NCBI RefSeq assembly: GCF_030814215.1
Contig: NZ_JAUSUT010000001.1
Coordinates: 2,294,001-2,358,000 of the forward strand
Source of the DNA: Amycolatopsis thermophila
GTDB lineage: Bacteria; Actinomycetota; Actinomycetes; Mycobacteriales; Pseudonocardiaceae
Direction: 5' to 3'
Length of the DNA stretch: 64,000 nt
The notes below the pieces were generated by a model. The model was given only the letters and a program-made list of their open reading frames with translations. It did not search any database and was not told the origin of the DNA. Position numbers and translations under genes: made by a program. Below, piece by piece: positions 25,968 through 34,467 of the stretch (position 1 is its first letter; every line of letters starts with the position of its first letter).

Positions 25968-27293
25968 CTAGCTCTGGCGGTTCGACCGCGGGCGGGCCCC
26001 CAGCGCGAGCGCGACCAGCGCACCGGCGACCATGCAGGCGCCCACGACCCACAGCCCGGTGCGCTGGGTGCCCGTCAGGTCCCGCAGCCACCCCGTCACG
26101 TACGGCGCCGCGAAGCCGGAGATGTTGCCCAGGGAGTTGATCAGCGCGATACCGCCGGCGGCCGCCGCGCCGGAGAGGAACGTCGAGGGCAGCGCCCAGA
26201 ACGTCGGCAGCGCCGCGCACACCCCAACGGCGCAGATCGTTACCGCCACCATCGCGGCGTAGGGGTTGCCCAGGTACAGCGCGATCGGGATGGCCACGCC
26301 GCCGATGATCATCGGCAGCGCGACGTGCCACTTCCGCTCGCCCGTGCGGTCGCCGTGCCGCGCCCAGACCACCATCACCACCGCCGCGACGACGTACGGG
26401 ATCGCGGTGACCAGCCCGGCCTGCACGGTCGACAGCTTCGTCCCGAACTGCTGCCCGAACCCGGCGATGATCGTCGGCAGGAAGAACCCGAGCGCGTACA
26501 GCCCGTAGGCGATCGCGAAGTACACGAACGCCAGCCCGAGGATGCGCGGGTGGGTCAGCGCCTTGCGCAGCGGCCAGTGGTGCTCGGCCTCGGTCGCGCG
26601 GCGCTCGTTGTCCAGTTCCGTGGTCAGCCACCGGCGTTCGTCGTCGGTGAGCCACTTCGCCTGCTCGGGCCGGTCGGTGAGGTAGAACCAGGTCGCGAAC
26701 GCCAGCAGGATCGCCGGGATGCCCTCGACGAGGAACATGAACCGCCACCCGGCCAGCCCGAAGATGCCGTGCCCGTGCGCGATCAGCAGGCTGGACACGG
26801 TCGACCCGATCGCCGACGACACCGGCACGGCGGCCATGAACAACGCGACCGCCTTGGCCCGCTGCGCCGCCGGGAACCAGTACGTCAGGTACAGGATGAT
26901 GCCGGGGAAGAAGCCCGCCTCGGCGACCCCGAGCAGGAACCGCATGATCACCAGCGTCGTCGGGTTGGGCACGAACGCGAGGATCGTCGCGACGATCCCC
27001 CAGGTGATCATGATCCGCGCCAGCCAGCGCCGTGCGCCGAAGCGGTGCAGCGCGAGGTTGCTGGGCACCTCGAGCGTCAGGTAGCCGAGGAAGAAGATGC
27101 CGGAGGCGAACCCGAACGCGGTCGCGGACAGGCCCAGATCCTTGTTCATCCCGTTCGGCCCGGCGAACCCGATGTTGACCCGGTCCAGGTAGTTCACGAA
27201 GTACAGCAGGGCCAGGAACGGCATGATCCGCAGCGCGACCTTGCGCAGCACGCGGTCGCCCTCGGCGATCGTCCTCGTCGACATGATCCGCAT
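25968..27293 (-). CDS. MFS transporter, anion:cation symporter (ACS) family
   Basis: A 441-aa protein with 12 transmembrane segments. The TM1 signature VALRIMPFLALLYFVNYLDRVNIGFA is typical of the ACS/phthalate-tartrate permease group. The TM2-3 loop (YLTLEVPSNLALHRFGARRWLA) and the TM4-5 pattern (RFLLGVAEAGFFPGIILYL) agree. It takes up organic anions such as sugar acids or aromatic acids. Met at 27293 is chosen over TTG 27320; Met 27284 is also possible. It is divergent from an SDR gene, and the IS481 remnant lies at its 3' end. Confidence 0.9.
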   Translation of the reverse strand: MRIMSTRTIAEGDRVLRKVALRIMPFLALLYFVNYLDRVNIGFAGPNGMNKDLGLSATAFGFASGIFFLGYLTLEVPSNLALHRFGARRWLARIMITWGIVATILAFVPNPTTLVIMRFLLGVAEAGFFPGIILYLTYWFPAAQRAKAVALFMAAVPVSSAIGSTVSSLLIAHGHGIFGLAGWRFMFLVEGIPAILLAFATWFYLTDRPEQAKWLTDDERRWLTTELDNERRATEAEHHWPLRKALTHPRILGLAFVYFAIAYGLYALGFFLPTIIAGFGQQFGTKLSTVQAGLVTAIPYVVAAVVMVVWARHGDRTGERKWHVALPMIIGGVAIPIALYLGNPYAAMVAVTICAVGVCAALPTFWALPSTFLSGAAAAGGIALINSLGNISGFAAPYVTGWLRDLTGTQRTGLWVVGACMVAGALVALALGARPRSNRQS

Positions 27294-27340
27294 TGCATGC
27301 CACTCGTGGACGTTCGTCAAGGACGAATTACCGTGGGGAC

Positions 27341-28024
27341 ATGTCGGAAAGTCGCCTCGCCCTCGTCACCGGCGCCTCACGGGGCATCGGCGCCGCCGTC
27401 GCCCGCGCCCTCGGCCGGACCCACCGCGTGCTGCTCGGCGGCCGCGACGTCGACGCGCTGGCCGAGCAGGCCGCGGAGTCGCCGGACGCGGAGCCGTGGC
27501 AGGTGGACCTGGGCGACCTCGACGGTGTCCGCGCGGCGGTCAACGGCATCGACCGGCTGGACGTCCTGGTCCACTCCGCCGGCACCGCCGAGCTGGGCAC
27601 GGTCGAGCAGGCGGGCCCGTCGGCGTGGCGGACGAACTTCGAGGTCAACGTCGTCGCCGTGGCCGAGCTGACCCGCCTGCTGCTGCCCGCCCTGCGCGCC
27701 GCGCACGGGCACGTCGTGGTGATCAATTCGGGGCAGGGCCTGTCCGCCCGCGCCGGCTGGGGCCCCTATGCGGCGAGCAAGCACGCGGTCCGCGCGTTCG
27801 CCGACGCCCTGCGCGAGGAGGAGCCGGGCATCCGGGTCACCTCGGTCTACCCGGGCCGCACCGACACCGAGATGCAGCAGGCGATCGTCGCCGGTGAGGG
27901 CAGGCAGTACGCGCCGGGCGAGTACCTGCGGCCGGACTCGGTGGCCGCCGCGGTGCTGTCCGCGGTCACGGCGAGCCCGGACGCGCACATCACCGACGTG
28001 ACCGTCCGGCCCCGCCCGCACTAG
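27341..28024 (+). CDS. short-chain dehydrogenase/reductase
   Basis: A 227-aa classical SDR. The cofactor motif is TGASRGIG (residues 10-17), then VHSAGTAELG replacing NNAG, active-site Ser in VINSGQG and the YAASK catalytic pair. VYPGRTDTEMQ follows the active site. It is short for the family because the C-terminal substrate region is reduced, as in the SDR short-form group of actinobacteria. ATG 27341 has GTGGGGA upstream. It is divergent from the ACS transporter. The substrate is unknown. Confidence 0.88.
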   Translation: MSESRLALVTGASRGIGAAVARALGRTHRVLLGGRDVDALAEQAAESPDAEPWQVDLGDLDGVRAAVNGIDRLDVLVHSAGTAELGTVEQAGPSAWRTNFEVNVVAVAELTRLLLPALRAAHGHVVVINSGQGLSARAGWGPYAASKHAVRAFADALREEEPGIRVTSVYPGRTDTEMQQAIVAGEGRQYAPGEYLRPDSVAAAVLSAVTASPDAHITDVTVRPRPH

Positions 28025-28052
28025 GTATCGCTCGCGCTGGGTACCGGCCGCG

Positions 28053-28478
28053 CTAGGCATCGGGGCCGAGCGAGCCCACGAACGCGCGGAAGTCGCCGGC
28101 GAGGACGTCGAACTCCTCGCGCGTGCAGGTCAGCGCCGCGCGCACCACCGCGCGCCGGCCCGGGCCTTCGCCCATCACGAGGTAGACCTCGCTGCGCACG
28201 AGCGTCTCGTCGTCGACGGTGAACCGCAGCTCCTGCACGAAACCACCGGAGCCGATCTCGTCGCCGCTGAGCACGGTCACCTCGGACGCGGTCTCCCGCA
28301 GGTCCGCGACGGCCTCGGCGGCCACCTCGCGCAACGGCACCCACACCGGCCACACCCCACCGGTCAGCATGATCCCGGCCGTGGGCGAGCGCATCGCGGC
28401 GAACGCGACGTCCTCGGCCGGCACCGGCTCCCAGCCGTCCGGGAGTCCGAACTGGACGGACACGGGCAACTGCGTCAT
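28053..28478 (-). CDS. small DcrB/DUF1795-like protein coupled to a T7SS substrate
   Basis: A 141-aa cytoplasmic alpha/beta protein. It starts with LPVSVQFGLPDGWEPVPAED, has central strands (GIMLTGGVWPVW, FVQELRFTVDDETLVRSEVYLV) and ends in a helix EEFDVLAGDFRAFVGSLG. This order resembles DUF1795/DcrB or LpqN-like folds, but I cannot prove homology by eye. The start codon overlaps the stop of the T7SS substrate gene (TGATG). By analogy, DUF1795 (Eag) proteins chaperone type VI effectors; a chaperone or immunity role here is an inference. Confidence 0.6.
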   Translation of the reverse strand: MTQLPVSVQFGLPDGWEPVPAEDVAFAAMRSPTAGIMLTGGVWPVWVPLREVAAEAVADLRETASEVTVLSGDEIGSGGFVQELRFTVDDETLVRSEVYLVMGEGPGRRAVVRAALTCTREEFDVLAGDFRAFVGSLGPDA

Positions 28479-29779
28479 CAGCCGAACAACCCCTTGATGG
28501 ACTTCCCAACGCCGCTGACGCCCTCGCCGAGGTCCTGGATGCCGTCGCCGACCGCCTCGACGCCGTTGCCGATCGCGTGCGTGGCCGACCTGGCGGTGTC
28601 GGCGACCTTGTGGCCGTCGATCTGCAGGTCGAACCCGACCTCGCCGCCGAGCCCGAGCGCGACGCCGGCGTTGCCCTTGATGTGGAACTTGCCGTCGTCG
28701 CCCTCGCCGAGCTTGAACCCGGCCTCCGCGCCGAGGCCCGCCCAGCCCTCCGCGGTCGCGCCCGCCCCGACCCCGCCGACGTCGACCGCGCCGCGGACGC
28801 TGCCGCGCGCGCCCGCGAACACGCCGGCCTTGCCCTCGAGACCCTGCTTGTTGATCTTGAGTCCGGCGCGGCCGCGCGTTCCGAAGGTGGCCTCGGCCTT
28901 GCCGTCGAGACCGAGGATCCCGTAGTCGACCCGCCCGGTGGCGGTGCTCTTGACGCCGATGATCGTCTCGAGCTCGACCGTCAGGCCCTTCTTGTTGAGG
29001 GCGGCCTGGAAGTTGTCCTCGATGCCGACCATCGTCTCGAGCTTGCCGGTGAGTTCGAGGTCGCCCTTCTGGAGCTTGCCCTCGGAGACCTGGTGCAGCA
29101 GGTAGGCGTAGTAGCGGTAGCGGCCGAGCTTGCCGTGCTCGGGCGGGATGAACTTGTTGCCGTACTCCCACGTTTTGACCGAGGAGCTGCCACTGGCGTC
29201 CCAGCCGCTGGTGATCGCGTCCACGAGACCGGTGATCGCACCGGCGGCGGACGCGTCGATCGCGCCGATGACGCGGGCGGCGGCCAGCGCCTGCCGGTCG
29301 AGCTGCTCGCGGGCGCGGTCGAGCACCTCCCGCGCCTGCTGCTGCAGCTGTTCGCCCCGCTGCCGCAGTTGTTCGGCCTGCCGGGCCGCCTGCTCGACGG
29401 CGTCCTCCGCGGCCTCCTCGATCGCCTTGTCCGCGGCCCGGTCGAGGGCGCGCTGCCCGTCGTTCCACAGCTCGATCGCCTCACCGGCCTGGTGCTGGGC
29501 CCAGCGCAGCGTGTCGGCGTAGTGGCTCAGCCCGCTCGCGGCGTCGGTCAGGCTGTCGGCGGCGCGCAGCCACTGCGGCGGCAGCCGGTCGACCAGCTCG
29601 CCGAACGCGTCGGACGCCGCGCCCAGCCAGCCCGGCACACCGAAGCCGGACAGCTTCGCCCCGACCCCCTCGAACTGGCCCGCCTGGGCGAGCAGGGCCT
29701 TGACGTGCTCGACGATCGTCTCCGGGGAGCCGGGCACCAGCGCCCGCGGATCGTCCGTGGAACCGAGATCCGCGCTCAC
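28478..29779 (-). CDS. putative type VII-secreted protein with coiled coil and Gly-rich beta domain
   Basis: A 433-aa protein in three parts. Residues 1-110 form a helical export domain with GSPETIVEHVKALLAQAG, GFGVPGWLGAASDAFGELV and PPQWLRAADSLTDAASGL, the pattern of the putative T7SS signal domain of actinobacterial polymorphic effectors. Residues about 110-190 are a Gln/Arg/Glu coiled coil (RQAEQLRQRGEQLQQQARE). Residues about 195-405 are beta-rich with Gly repeats (KAEATFGTRGRAGLK, GVGAGATAEGWAGLGAEAG). A helical Gly/Ser tail ends GKSIKGLFG. It is coupled to a small helical gene upstream (ATGA) and a DcrB-like gene downstream. It could be an effector or a surface protein. Confidence 0.65.
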   Translation of the reverse strand: MSADLGSTDDPRALVPGSPETIVEHVKALLAQAGQFEGVGAKLSGFGVPGWLGAASDAFGELVDRLPPQWLRAADSLTDAASGLSHYADTLRWAQHQAGEAIELWNDGQRALDRAADKAIEEAAEDAVEQAARQAEQLRQRGEQLQQQAREVLDRAREQLDRQALAAARVIGAIDASAAGAITGLVDAITSGWDASGSSSVKTWEYGNKFIPPEHGKLGRYRYYAYLLHQVSEGKLQKGDLELTGKLETMVGIEDNFQAALNKKGLTVELETIIGVKSTATGRVDYGILGLDGKAEATFGTRGRAGLKINKQGLEGKAGVFAGARGSVRGAVDVGGVGAGATAEGWAGLGAEAGFKLGEGDDGKFHIKGNAGVALGLGGEVGFDLQIDGHKVADTARSATHAIGNGVEAVGDGIQDLGEGVSGVGKSIKGLFG

Positions 29780-30072
29780 CGTCCGGCCTGGCGGATGGCG
29801 ATCTCGTTGTCGAGTTCCATGCCCCGGAACAGCGTGGCGGTGTCCTGCAGTGCCGACCCCGTCAGATCGACCCGGTCACGCAGCACCTTCGCGGCGAGGT
29901 GTGCGAGTTCGGTGAACTCCGTCAGCTTCCCGGCCAGGGCGTCGTTGCCGTAGACGTCGGAGCTCGGCACGACCGCGCCGAGGTGCGTAGTGTCCAGTTC
30001 GGTCAGGATGTCGCCGAGGTGACCGGCGGCCTTGTCCAGGCCGGCGGGCTCGGTGTCGAGTGCTCCCCACAC
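29776..30072 (-). CDS. small helical EspC/WXG100-like T7SS partner
   Basis: A 98-aa all-helical protein with two helical halves: GLDKAAGHLGDILTELDTTH, then DALAGKLTEFTELAHLAAKVLRDRVDLTG and ALQDTATLFRGMELDNEIA. Size and helicity fit EspC-like or WXG100-like partners of type VII substrates; there is no clear WXG motif. The GTG start at 30072 has a poorly spaced site (GGAAGG). Its 3' end overlaps the next gene (ATGA), so it is the lead gene of a three-gene coupled cassette. Confidence 0.6.
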   Translation of the reverse strand: MWGALDTEPAGLDKAAGHLGDILTELDTTHLGAVVPSSDVYGNDALAGKLTEFTELAHLAAKVLRDRVDLTGSALQDTATLFRGMELDNEIAIRQAGR

Positions 30073-30174
30073 CCTTCCGATGGAAAACCGGCGCCGGGAA
30101 CGCGAGGTGAATGCCCGACGGAGCAGCGGTTAACCCACCGGGAAGATCATGAGCGGTGGGCACCGAGCCGCTTC

Positions 30175-31479
30175 TCAGGCGCGCAGGCGGCTCGCGGCGT
30201 CGCGGGCGGCGGACTGGACCTTCGCCCGGTCCACCCGCACCGTCTCGCGGCCGGCGACCACCTGCTCCCCGGCCACCCAGACGTCGCGCACCTGCCGCGA
30301 ACCGGCCGCCCACACCAGGTTCGAGATCACCTGCTCGTCCGGTTCGTCCAGGCCGGTGGCGAACGCGGGGCCGTCCGGGTCGACGTGCACCAGGTCGGCC
30401 CACCGCCCGGCTTCCAGGGCACCGAGGTCGTCGCGGCCCAGCGCGTCCGCGCCGCCGCGGGTGGCCAGCAGCAGGGCGTCCTTGGCCCGCAACGCCGTGG
30501 AGTCCTGTGTGGACAGGCGGGCGAGCATCGCGGAGAGCTGGACCTCCTCCCACAGGTCGAGGTCGTCGTTGCTGGCCGGGCCGTCGGTGCCCAGGCCGAC
30601 GGCGACCGCGGCCGCCCGCAGGTCGGTCAGCCGCGCGATGCCGGAGGCCAGCTTGGCGTTCGAGCCGGGGCAGTGGGCGACACCGGTGCCGCGCGCGGCG
30701 AACAACGCGATGTCCTCATCGGACAGGTGCACGGCGTGCGCGGCGAGCACGCGGCCGCCCAGCATCCCGACCTCGTCCAGCAGCCGCGGTACCGAACCGA
30801 ATTCCGCGCGCTGCCGGGAGTCCTCGTTCGCGGCCTCGGCGACGTGGATCTGCACGAGCGCACCCCGGGCCGCCGCGGACTCCGTGACCTGCCGCAACGC
30901 CTCGAGCGGCAGCATGTACGCGGAATGCGGGGCGTAGGACAGCTCGATGCGGTCGCCGGGGCCGAAGCGCAGGCCGTCGGTGTCGATCCAGCGGTCGGCG
31001 GCCTCGATCATGCGCCGCCAGTCGACGCCGGGCAGGTCGATGATCGGCCCGCCGAGCACCGCGCGGGCGCCGGTCTCGAGCACGGCTTCGGCCATCTGCT
31101 CGGCGAAGAAGTACATCTCCGCGCTGGTCGTCACGCCGTGGCGGAGCATCTCCACCGAGCCGAGGAGCATGCCGGCGCGCACGTCCTCCGCGCGCAGCTT
31201 CGCCTCGGCGGGCCAGATGATCTCGTTGAGCCAGCGCAGCAGGGGCAGATCACCGCCCATGCCGCGGAGCAGGGTCATCGGGCTGTGCGCGTGCGCGTTG
31301 ATCAGGCCGGGCAGCAGGATCCCGGTCAGTTCGGTGACCGGGACGTCGCCCGGTGCCGCGGCGGCCGGACCGCAGAAGGTGATCCGACCGTCGTCGCCGA
31401 TGTCGACCGCACCGTCACGGATGACCGAAAAGGCGGGATCACAGGGCAGGACGACGGGGGCACGGAGACGCTGCGGCAT
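30175..31479 (-). CDS. amidohydrolase, SAH/MTA deaminase-like (TRZ/ATZ family)
   Basis: A 434-aa metal-dependent hydrolase. The N-terminal beta sandwich is followed by the metal motif INAHAHSPMTLLRGMG, then His in VQIHVAE, AHAVHLSDED and Asp in GLGTDGPASNDDLD. These are the ligand positions of chlorohydrolase and adenosine-derivative deaminases. ADLVHVD near the C-terminus returns to the sandwich. It acts on a ring amine or halide in the cytoplasm. S-adenosylhomocysteine or methylthioadenosine is the commonest substrate in the family, not proven here. It lies 9 bp downstream of the MmyB-like regulator, so the two are probably co-transcribed. Confidence 0.88.
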   Translation of the reverse strand: MPQRLRAPVVLPCDPAFSVIRDGAVDIGDDGRITFCGPAAAAPGDVPVTELTGILLPGLINAHAHSPMTLLRGMGGDLPLLRWLNEIIWPAEAKLRAEDVRAGMLLGSVEMLRHGVTTSAEMYFFAEQMAEAVLETGARAVLGGPIIDLPGVDWRRMIEAADRWIDTDGLRFGPGDRIELSYAPHSAYMLPLEALRQVTESAAARGALVQIHVAEAANEDSRQRAEFGSVPRLLDEVGMLGGRVLAAHAVHLSDEDIALFAARGTGVAHCPGSNAKLASGIARLTDLRAAAVAVGLGTDGPASNDDLDLWEEVQLSAMLARLSTQDSTALRAKDALLLATRGGADALGRDDLGALEAGRWADLVHVDPDGPAFATGLDEPDEQVISNLVWAAGSRQVRDVWVAGEQVVAGRETVRVDRAKVQSAARDAASRLRA

Positions 31480-31488
31480 CCCGGGATT

Positions 31489-32319
31489 CTAGGCCTCCCG
31501 CCGCGCGGTGGCGGCGAGCGATCCGAGCAGGGCGAGCGCCTCGCTGCTCGGCGAGCCCGGTTCCGCGTGGTAGACGACCAGTTCCTGGCCCGGCGCGGAC
31601 CGGACGTCGAACGTCTGCATGGTCAGCGTCAGCGGGCCGACGTCGGTGTGCACGAAGTTCTTGCGCTCCAGGCTCTTGCCGCGCGCGTCGTGGCCGGCCC
31701 ACAGCGCGGCGAACTCCGGGCTCTGCGCCAGGAGTTCGGTGAGGACGCGACGGATGCGCGGGCCGTCGGGGTTCTTGCCGTAGCCGAGGCGGAATCCGGC
31801 GACCGAGTTGCGCGCGACCTCGTGCCAGTCGCGGTAGAACGTGCGCGCCGCGGGGTCGGTGAACACGACGTGCATCAGGTTGCGCGAGTGCGCCCAGTCG
31901 TGGAACAACGCGTCCGCGATCGCGTTGGAGGCGAGGACGTCGTAGGCCAGGTTGTAGACGATGGCGGGGTTGTCCGGCCAGGCGGCCATGAGCTGCAGCA
32001 GGCTCGGGTCGACGCGGTCGGGTACCGCGGCGAGGCGGGCGCGCGGGCTGAGACCGGCCAGGCGGAACAGGTGCTGGCGGGCGTCCTCGCCGAGGCGGAG
32101 CGCGCCGGCCAGCGCGTCGACCACCTGCGCCGACGGGGTGCGCTCCCGGCCCTGCTCGAGGCGCACGTAGTAGTCGACGCTGACACCGGCGAGCAACGCC
32201 ACCTCCTCCCGGCGCAGGCCGGGGACGCGGCGCTGCCCGCTGCTCGGCAGGTTCACCTCGTCCGGGCGGACCTGGGCGCGCCGGGTGCTGAGGAAGTCGC
32301 CGAGCTCGGACCGTGCCAT
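31489..32319 (-). CDS. MmyB-like XRE-family regulator
   Basis: A 276-aa regulator. The N-terminal helix-turn-helix (GLRREEVALLAGVSVDYYVRLEQGR, about residues 34-58) is followed by RTPSAQVVDALAGALRL. The PAS-like MmyB ligand-binding domain has MAAWPDNPAIVYNLAYDVLASN, DWHEVARNSVAGFRLGYG and a C-terminal VGPLTLTMQTFDV. Some members bind fatty-acid ligands. It is divergent from an SDR gene across a perfect 10-5-10 inverted repeat (32351-32375), the obvious operator. MmyB regulators typically control an adjacent SDR. Confidence 0.9.
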   Translation of the reverse strand: MARSELGDFLSTRRAQVRPDEVNLPSSGQRRVPGLRREEVALLAGVSVDYYVRLEQGRERTPSAQVVDALAGALRLGEDARQHLFRLAGLSPRARLAAVPDRVDPSLLQLMAAWPDNPAIVYNLAYDVLASNAIADALFHDWAHSRNLMHVVFTDPAARTFYRDWHEVARNSVAGFRLGYGKNPDGPRIRRVLTELLAQSPEFAALWAGHDARGKSLERKNFVHTDVGPLTLTMQTFDVRSAPGQELVVYHAEPGSPSSEALALLGSLAATARREA

Positions 32320-32350
32320 GCGACCGATGGTAGGCCGGGACCGCGGATGG

Positions 32351-32375
32351 TTCCTGGGTGTAGTGCACCCAGGAA
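32351..32375. promoter_or_regulatory. operator between the MmyB-like regulator and an SDR
   Basis: A perfect inverted repeat, TTCCTGGGTG (32351-32360), TAGTG spacer, CACCCAGGAA (32366-32375), in the 102-bp divergent gap. The length and symmetry suit a dimeric XRE/MmyB regulator acting on both promoters. Confidence 0.75.
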
Positions 32376-32421
32376 GAACGCGTCCTGCCTCGGTGCCGGT
32401 GTGGTCGGCATCGTCGACGGC

Positions 32422-33165
32422 ATGAGCAATTCATGGGATCTCACCGGGCGGGTCGCCGTCGTCACGGGTGCCGCTCGCGGCATCGGCCACGCCACCGCGT
32501 CGCTGCTGCGGGCGCGGGGAGCCCGGCTGGTCGTGACCGACGTGTCCGAAGCGGTGGCAGAACTGGCCGGCGACGACGTGGCCGTGCTGGTCGGGGACGT
32601 GGCCGACGAGGAGCTGGCCCGCGCGACGATGCGGCTGGCCGTGGACCGGTTCGGTGGTCTGGACATCCTGGTGAACAACGCCGGGCGGACCCTGAACAAG
32701 CCGGTCACCGAGACGACCGTGGCGGATTTCGACGGCATCCTGCGGGTCAACGCCCGGGGTAATTTCGTGCAGGCCCGCGAGGCGTTCCGGGTGATGGCGG
32801 CCACCGGCGGCGGGTCGATCGTCTCGATCGCCTCGGTGTCGTCGGTCGTGGCGTTCGAAACGCAGACGGCCTACGCCGCGTCGAAGGGCGCGCTGGCGCA
32901 GATCACGCGGGTGCTGGCGATCGAGGGCGGGCCCGTCGGGATCCGGTCCAACGCGGTGCTGCCGGGCGTCATCGACACCGACATCATGGACGGCGTGGTC
33001 GACAACGGCCGCGAAATGCTCGCCTCGTTCGGCCCCGCCCACCCGATCGGCCGCATCGGACAGGCCACCGAAGTGGCCGAAGCCGTGGCGTTCCTGTCCT
33101 CCGACGCGGCCACCTTCATCACCGGAGCACTACTCCCGGTCGACGGCGGCTGGACGGCGCAATAG
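32422..33165 (+). CDS. short-chain dehydrogenase/reductase
   Basis: A 247-aa classical SDR. TGAARGIG is the cofactor loop. Asp in VVTDVSE suggests NAD preference. It has DILVNNAG, active Ser in IASVSSV, the YAASKG pair and PGVIDTDIM. Sequence ends with FITGALLPVDGGWTAQ. It is the probable target of the divergent MmyB-like regulator through the 32351-32375 dyad. It is convergent with a lipoprotein gene only 3 bp away. Substrate unknown. Confidence 0.9.
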   Translation: MSNSWDLTGRVAVVTGAARGIGHATASLLRARGARLVVTDVSEAVAELAGDDVAVLVGDVADEELARATMRLAVDRFGGLDILVNNAGRTLNKPVTETTVADFDGILRVNARGNFVQAREAFRVMAATGGGSIVSIASVSSVVAFETQTAYAASKGALAQITRVLAIEGGPVGIRSNAVLPGVIDTDIMDGVVDNGREMLASFGPAHPIGRIGQATEVAEAVAFLSSDAATFITGALLPVDGGWTAQ

Positions 33166-33168
33166 GAC

Positions 33169-33813
33169 TCACCGCCTCGGCAACAGCGGCTCAAGCCTGG
33201 TGGCGAGCTCCTGCGCCGCCGGGCAGGCCTGGGCGTAGTTCTGCGGGTCCACCACGGTGGCGAGCACGAGTGCGCGCGCGTGCTCGCCGACCTCGAGCCC
33301 CAGTTCGCACATCCCCGCGTGCTCGGGCTCGCCGACGAGCGCCTCGCGGCCGTTGATCCGCAGCGAGGCGAGACCGGGGTCGTCGGCTTGCAGCTCGGCG
33401 AGACCTTGAACCGGATCGAGCGCGAGCGAGAGCGTGCCGTACTCGTCCTTGCTGACGTGGCATTCGTTCCGGGCGGTCTTCCGCACGCCCGGCTGGAACC
33501 CCTGCCCCGCCACCAGTTGTTCGAGCACGGTGCACGCATCCATCGAGTCCAACGCGCTTCGGGCAGCGGTACCGGGCGGGGAGGCTGTCGCCCCCGATGC
33601 GGGAGACGGCGTCCCGCTGACCGTGGACGAGCACCCCGCCGAGGCGAACAGCGCCAAGGTCGCGACCACCAGGCGGGCGTATCGGTCGTTGCGGGGTTTC
33701 GGTGCCCCTTGCAGGAGGTGTACGCGAGCTTCCGATTGTCCGAGCTGGGTCCGGGCGTGAACGACCGCGCTGCAGAGGTGTTCCGGGCGCTGATGCCCGC
33801 GAGCAGCTTGCAC
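33169..33813 (-). CDS. DUF3558-type lipoprotein
   Basis: A 214-aa open frame. A lipobox Cys occurs in LVVATLALFASAGCSST (about residues 48-64), followed by a Ser/Pro/Thr linker and the DUF3558 pattern: MDACTVLEQLVAGQGFQPGV, Cys in ARNECHVSKDEYGT, GMCELGLEVGEHARALVLA and CPAAQELATRLEPLL. The 50 residues before the hydrophobic core are too long for a signal n-region, but I find no better ATG/GTG/TTG start. The true start is therefore unclear, possibly a CTG near 33714. It is the second DUF3558 lipoprotein in the window. Function unknown. Confidence 0.7.
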   Translation of the reverse strand: MQAARGHQRPEHLCSAVVHARTQLGQSEARVHLLQGAPKPRNDRYARLVVATLALFASAGCSSTVSGTPSPASGATASPPGTAARSALDSMDACTVLEQLVAGQGFQPGVRKTARNECHVSKDEYGTLSLALDPVQGLAELQADDPGLASLRINGREALVGEPEHAGMCELGLEVGEHARALVLATVVDPQNYAQACPAAQELATRLEPLLPRR

Positions 33814-33816
33814 GGC

Positions 33817-34467
33817 CTACTCCATCAGGCCGCTGCGCCAGGCCCACGCCGCGATCTCCACGCGGTTGCGCGCCCCGACCTTGCCCTGCACCGCCGCCAG
33901 GTGGGTCTTCACCGTGGACAGCGACATGAACAACTCCGCGCCGATCTCGGTGTTGGTCAGGCCGCGGGCCGCTGCTTTCACCACGTCCAGCTCCCGCGCC
34001 GTCAGGGGTTCCTTCGGTGGCGAGACGGTCCGCCGGGCGGAGGCGCCTTCGAAGTGCTTCAGCAGCCGCACCGTCACCTGCGGCGACACCAGCGCGTCCC
34101 CGCGGTGGGCGGCCCGGATCGCCTCGATCAGCAGCGCCGGGCCGGCGTCCTTCAGCAGGAAGCCGCTCGCCCCGTTGCGCAGCGCCGTGTGCACGTATTC
34201 GTCCAGGTCGAACGTCGTCACGACGACCACCTTCAGCGGGTCCGCCACGTCCGGCCCGGCCAGCCGCCGCGTCACCTCCAGCCCGTCCAGCCCCGGCATC
34301 CGGATGTCCAGCAGGCACACGTCCGGCCGCAGCGACCGCGCCTTCGACACCGCCTCGACCCCGTCCTCGACGTCGGCGACGACCTCGATGTCGTCCTGCG
34401 CGTCGAGGATCATCCGGAACCCCATCCGCACCATGCTCTGGTCGTCGGCGATCAGTACCCGAATCAA
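33817..34467 (-). CDS. NarL/FixJ-family response regulator
   Basis: A 216-aa two-domain regulator. The receiver begins LIRVLIADDQSMVRMGF with phospho-acceptor Asp in VCLLDIRMPG and Lys in GFLLKDAG. The LuxR-type helix-turn-helix is LTARELDVVKAAARGLTNTEIGAELFMSLSTVKTHL. The TTG start at 34467 overlaps the kinase stop (TTGA), with a good GGAGGAAG site. It pairs with the upstream kinase and probably controls the divergent ABC transporter through the 36229-36254 palindrome (inference). Confidence 0.92.
   Translation of the reverse strand: MIRVLIADDQSMVRMGFRMILDAQDDIEVVADVEDGVEAVSKARSLRPDVCLLDIRMPGLDGLEVTRRLAGPDVADPLKVVVVTTFDLDEYVHTALRNGASGFLLKDAGPALLIEAIRAAHRGDALVSPQVTVRLLKHFEGASARRTVSPPKEPLTARELDVVKAAARGLTNTEIGAELFMSLSTVKTHLAAVQGKVGARNRVEIAAWAWRSGLME

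Noticed and set aside
29899..33165. A 1088-codon + strand frame
   Set aside because: It spans three minus-strand genes with clear motifs; only its last 247 codons (the SDR) are real.
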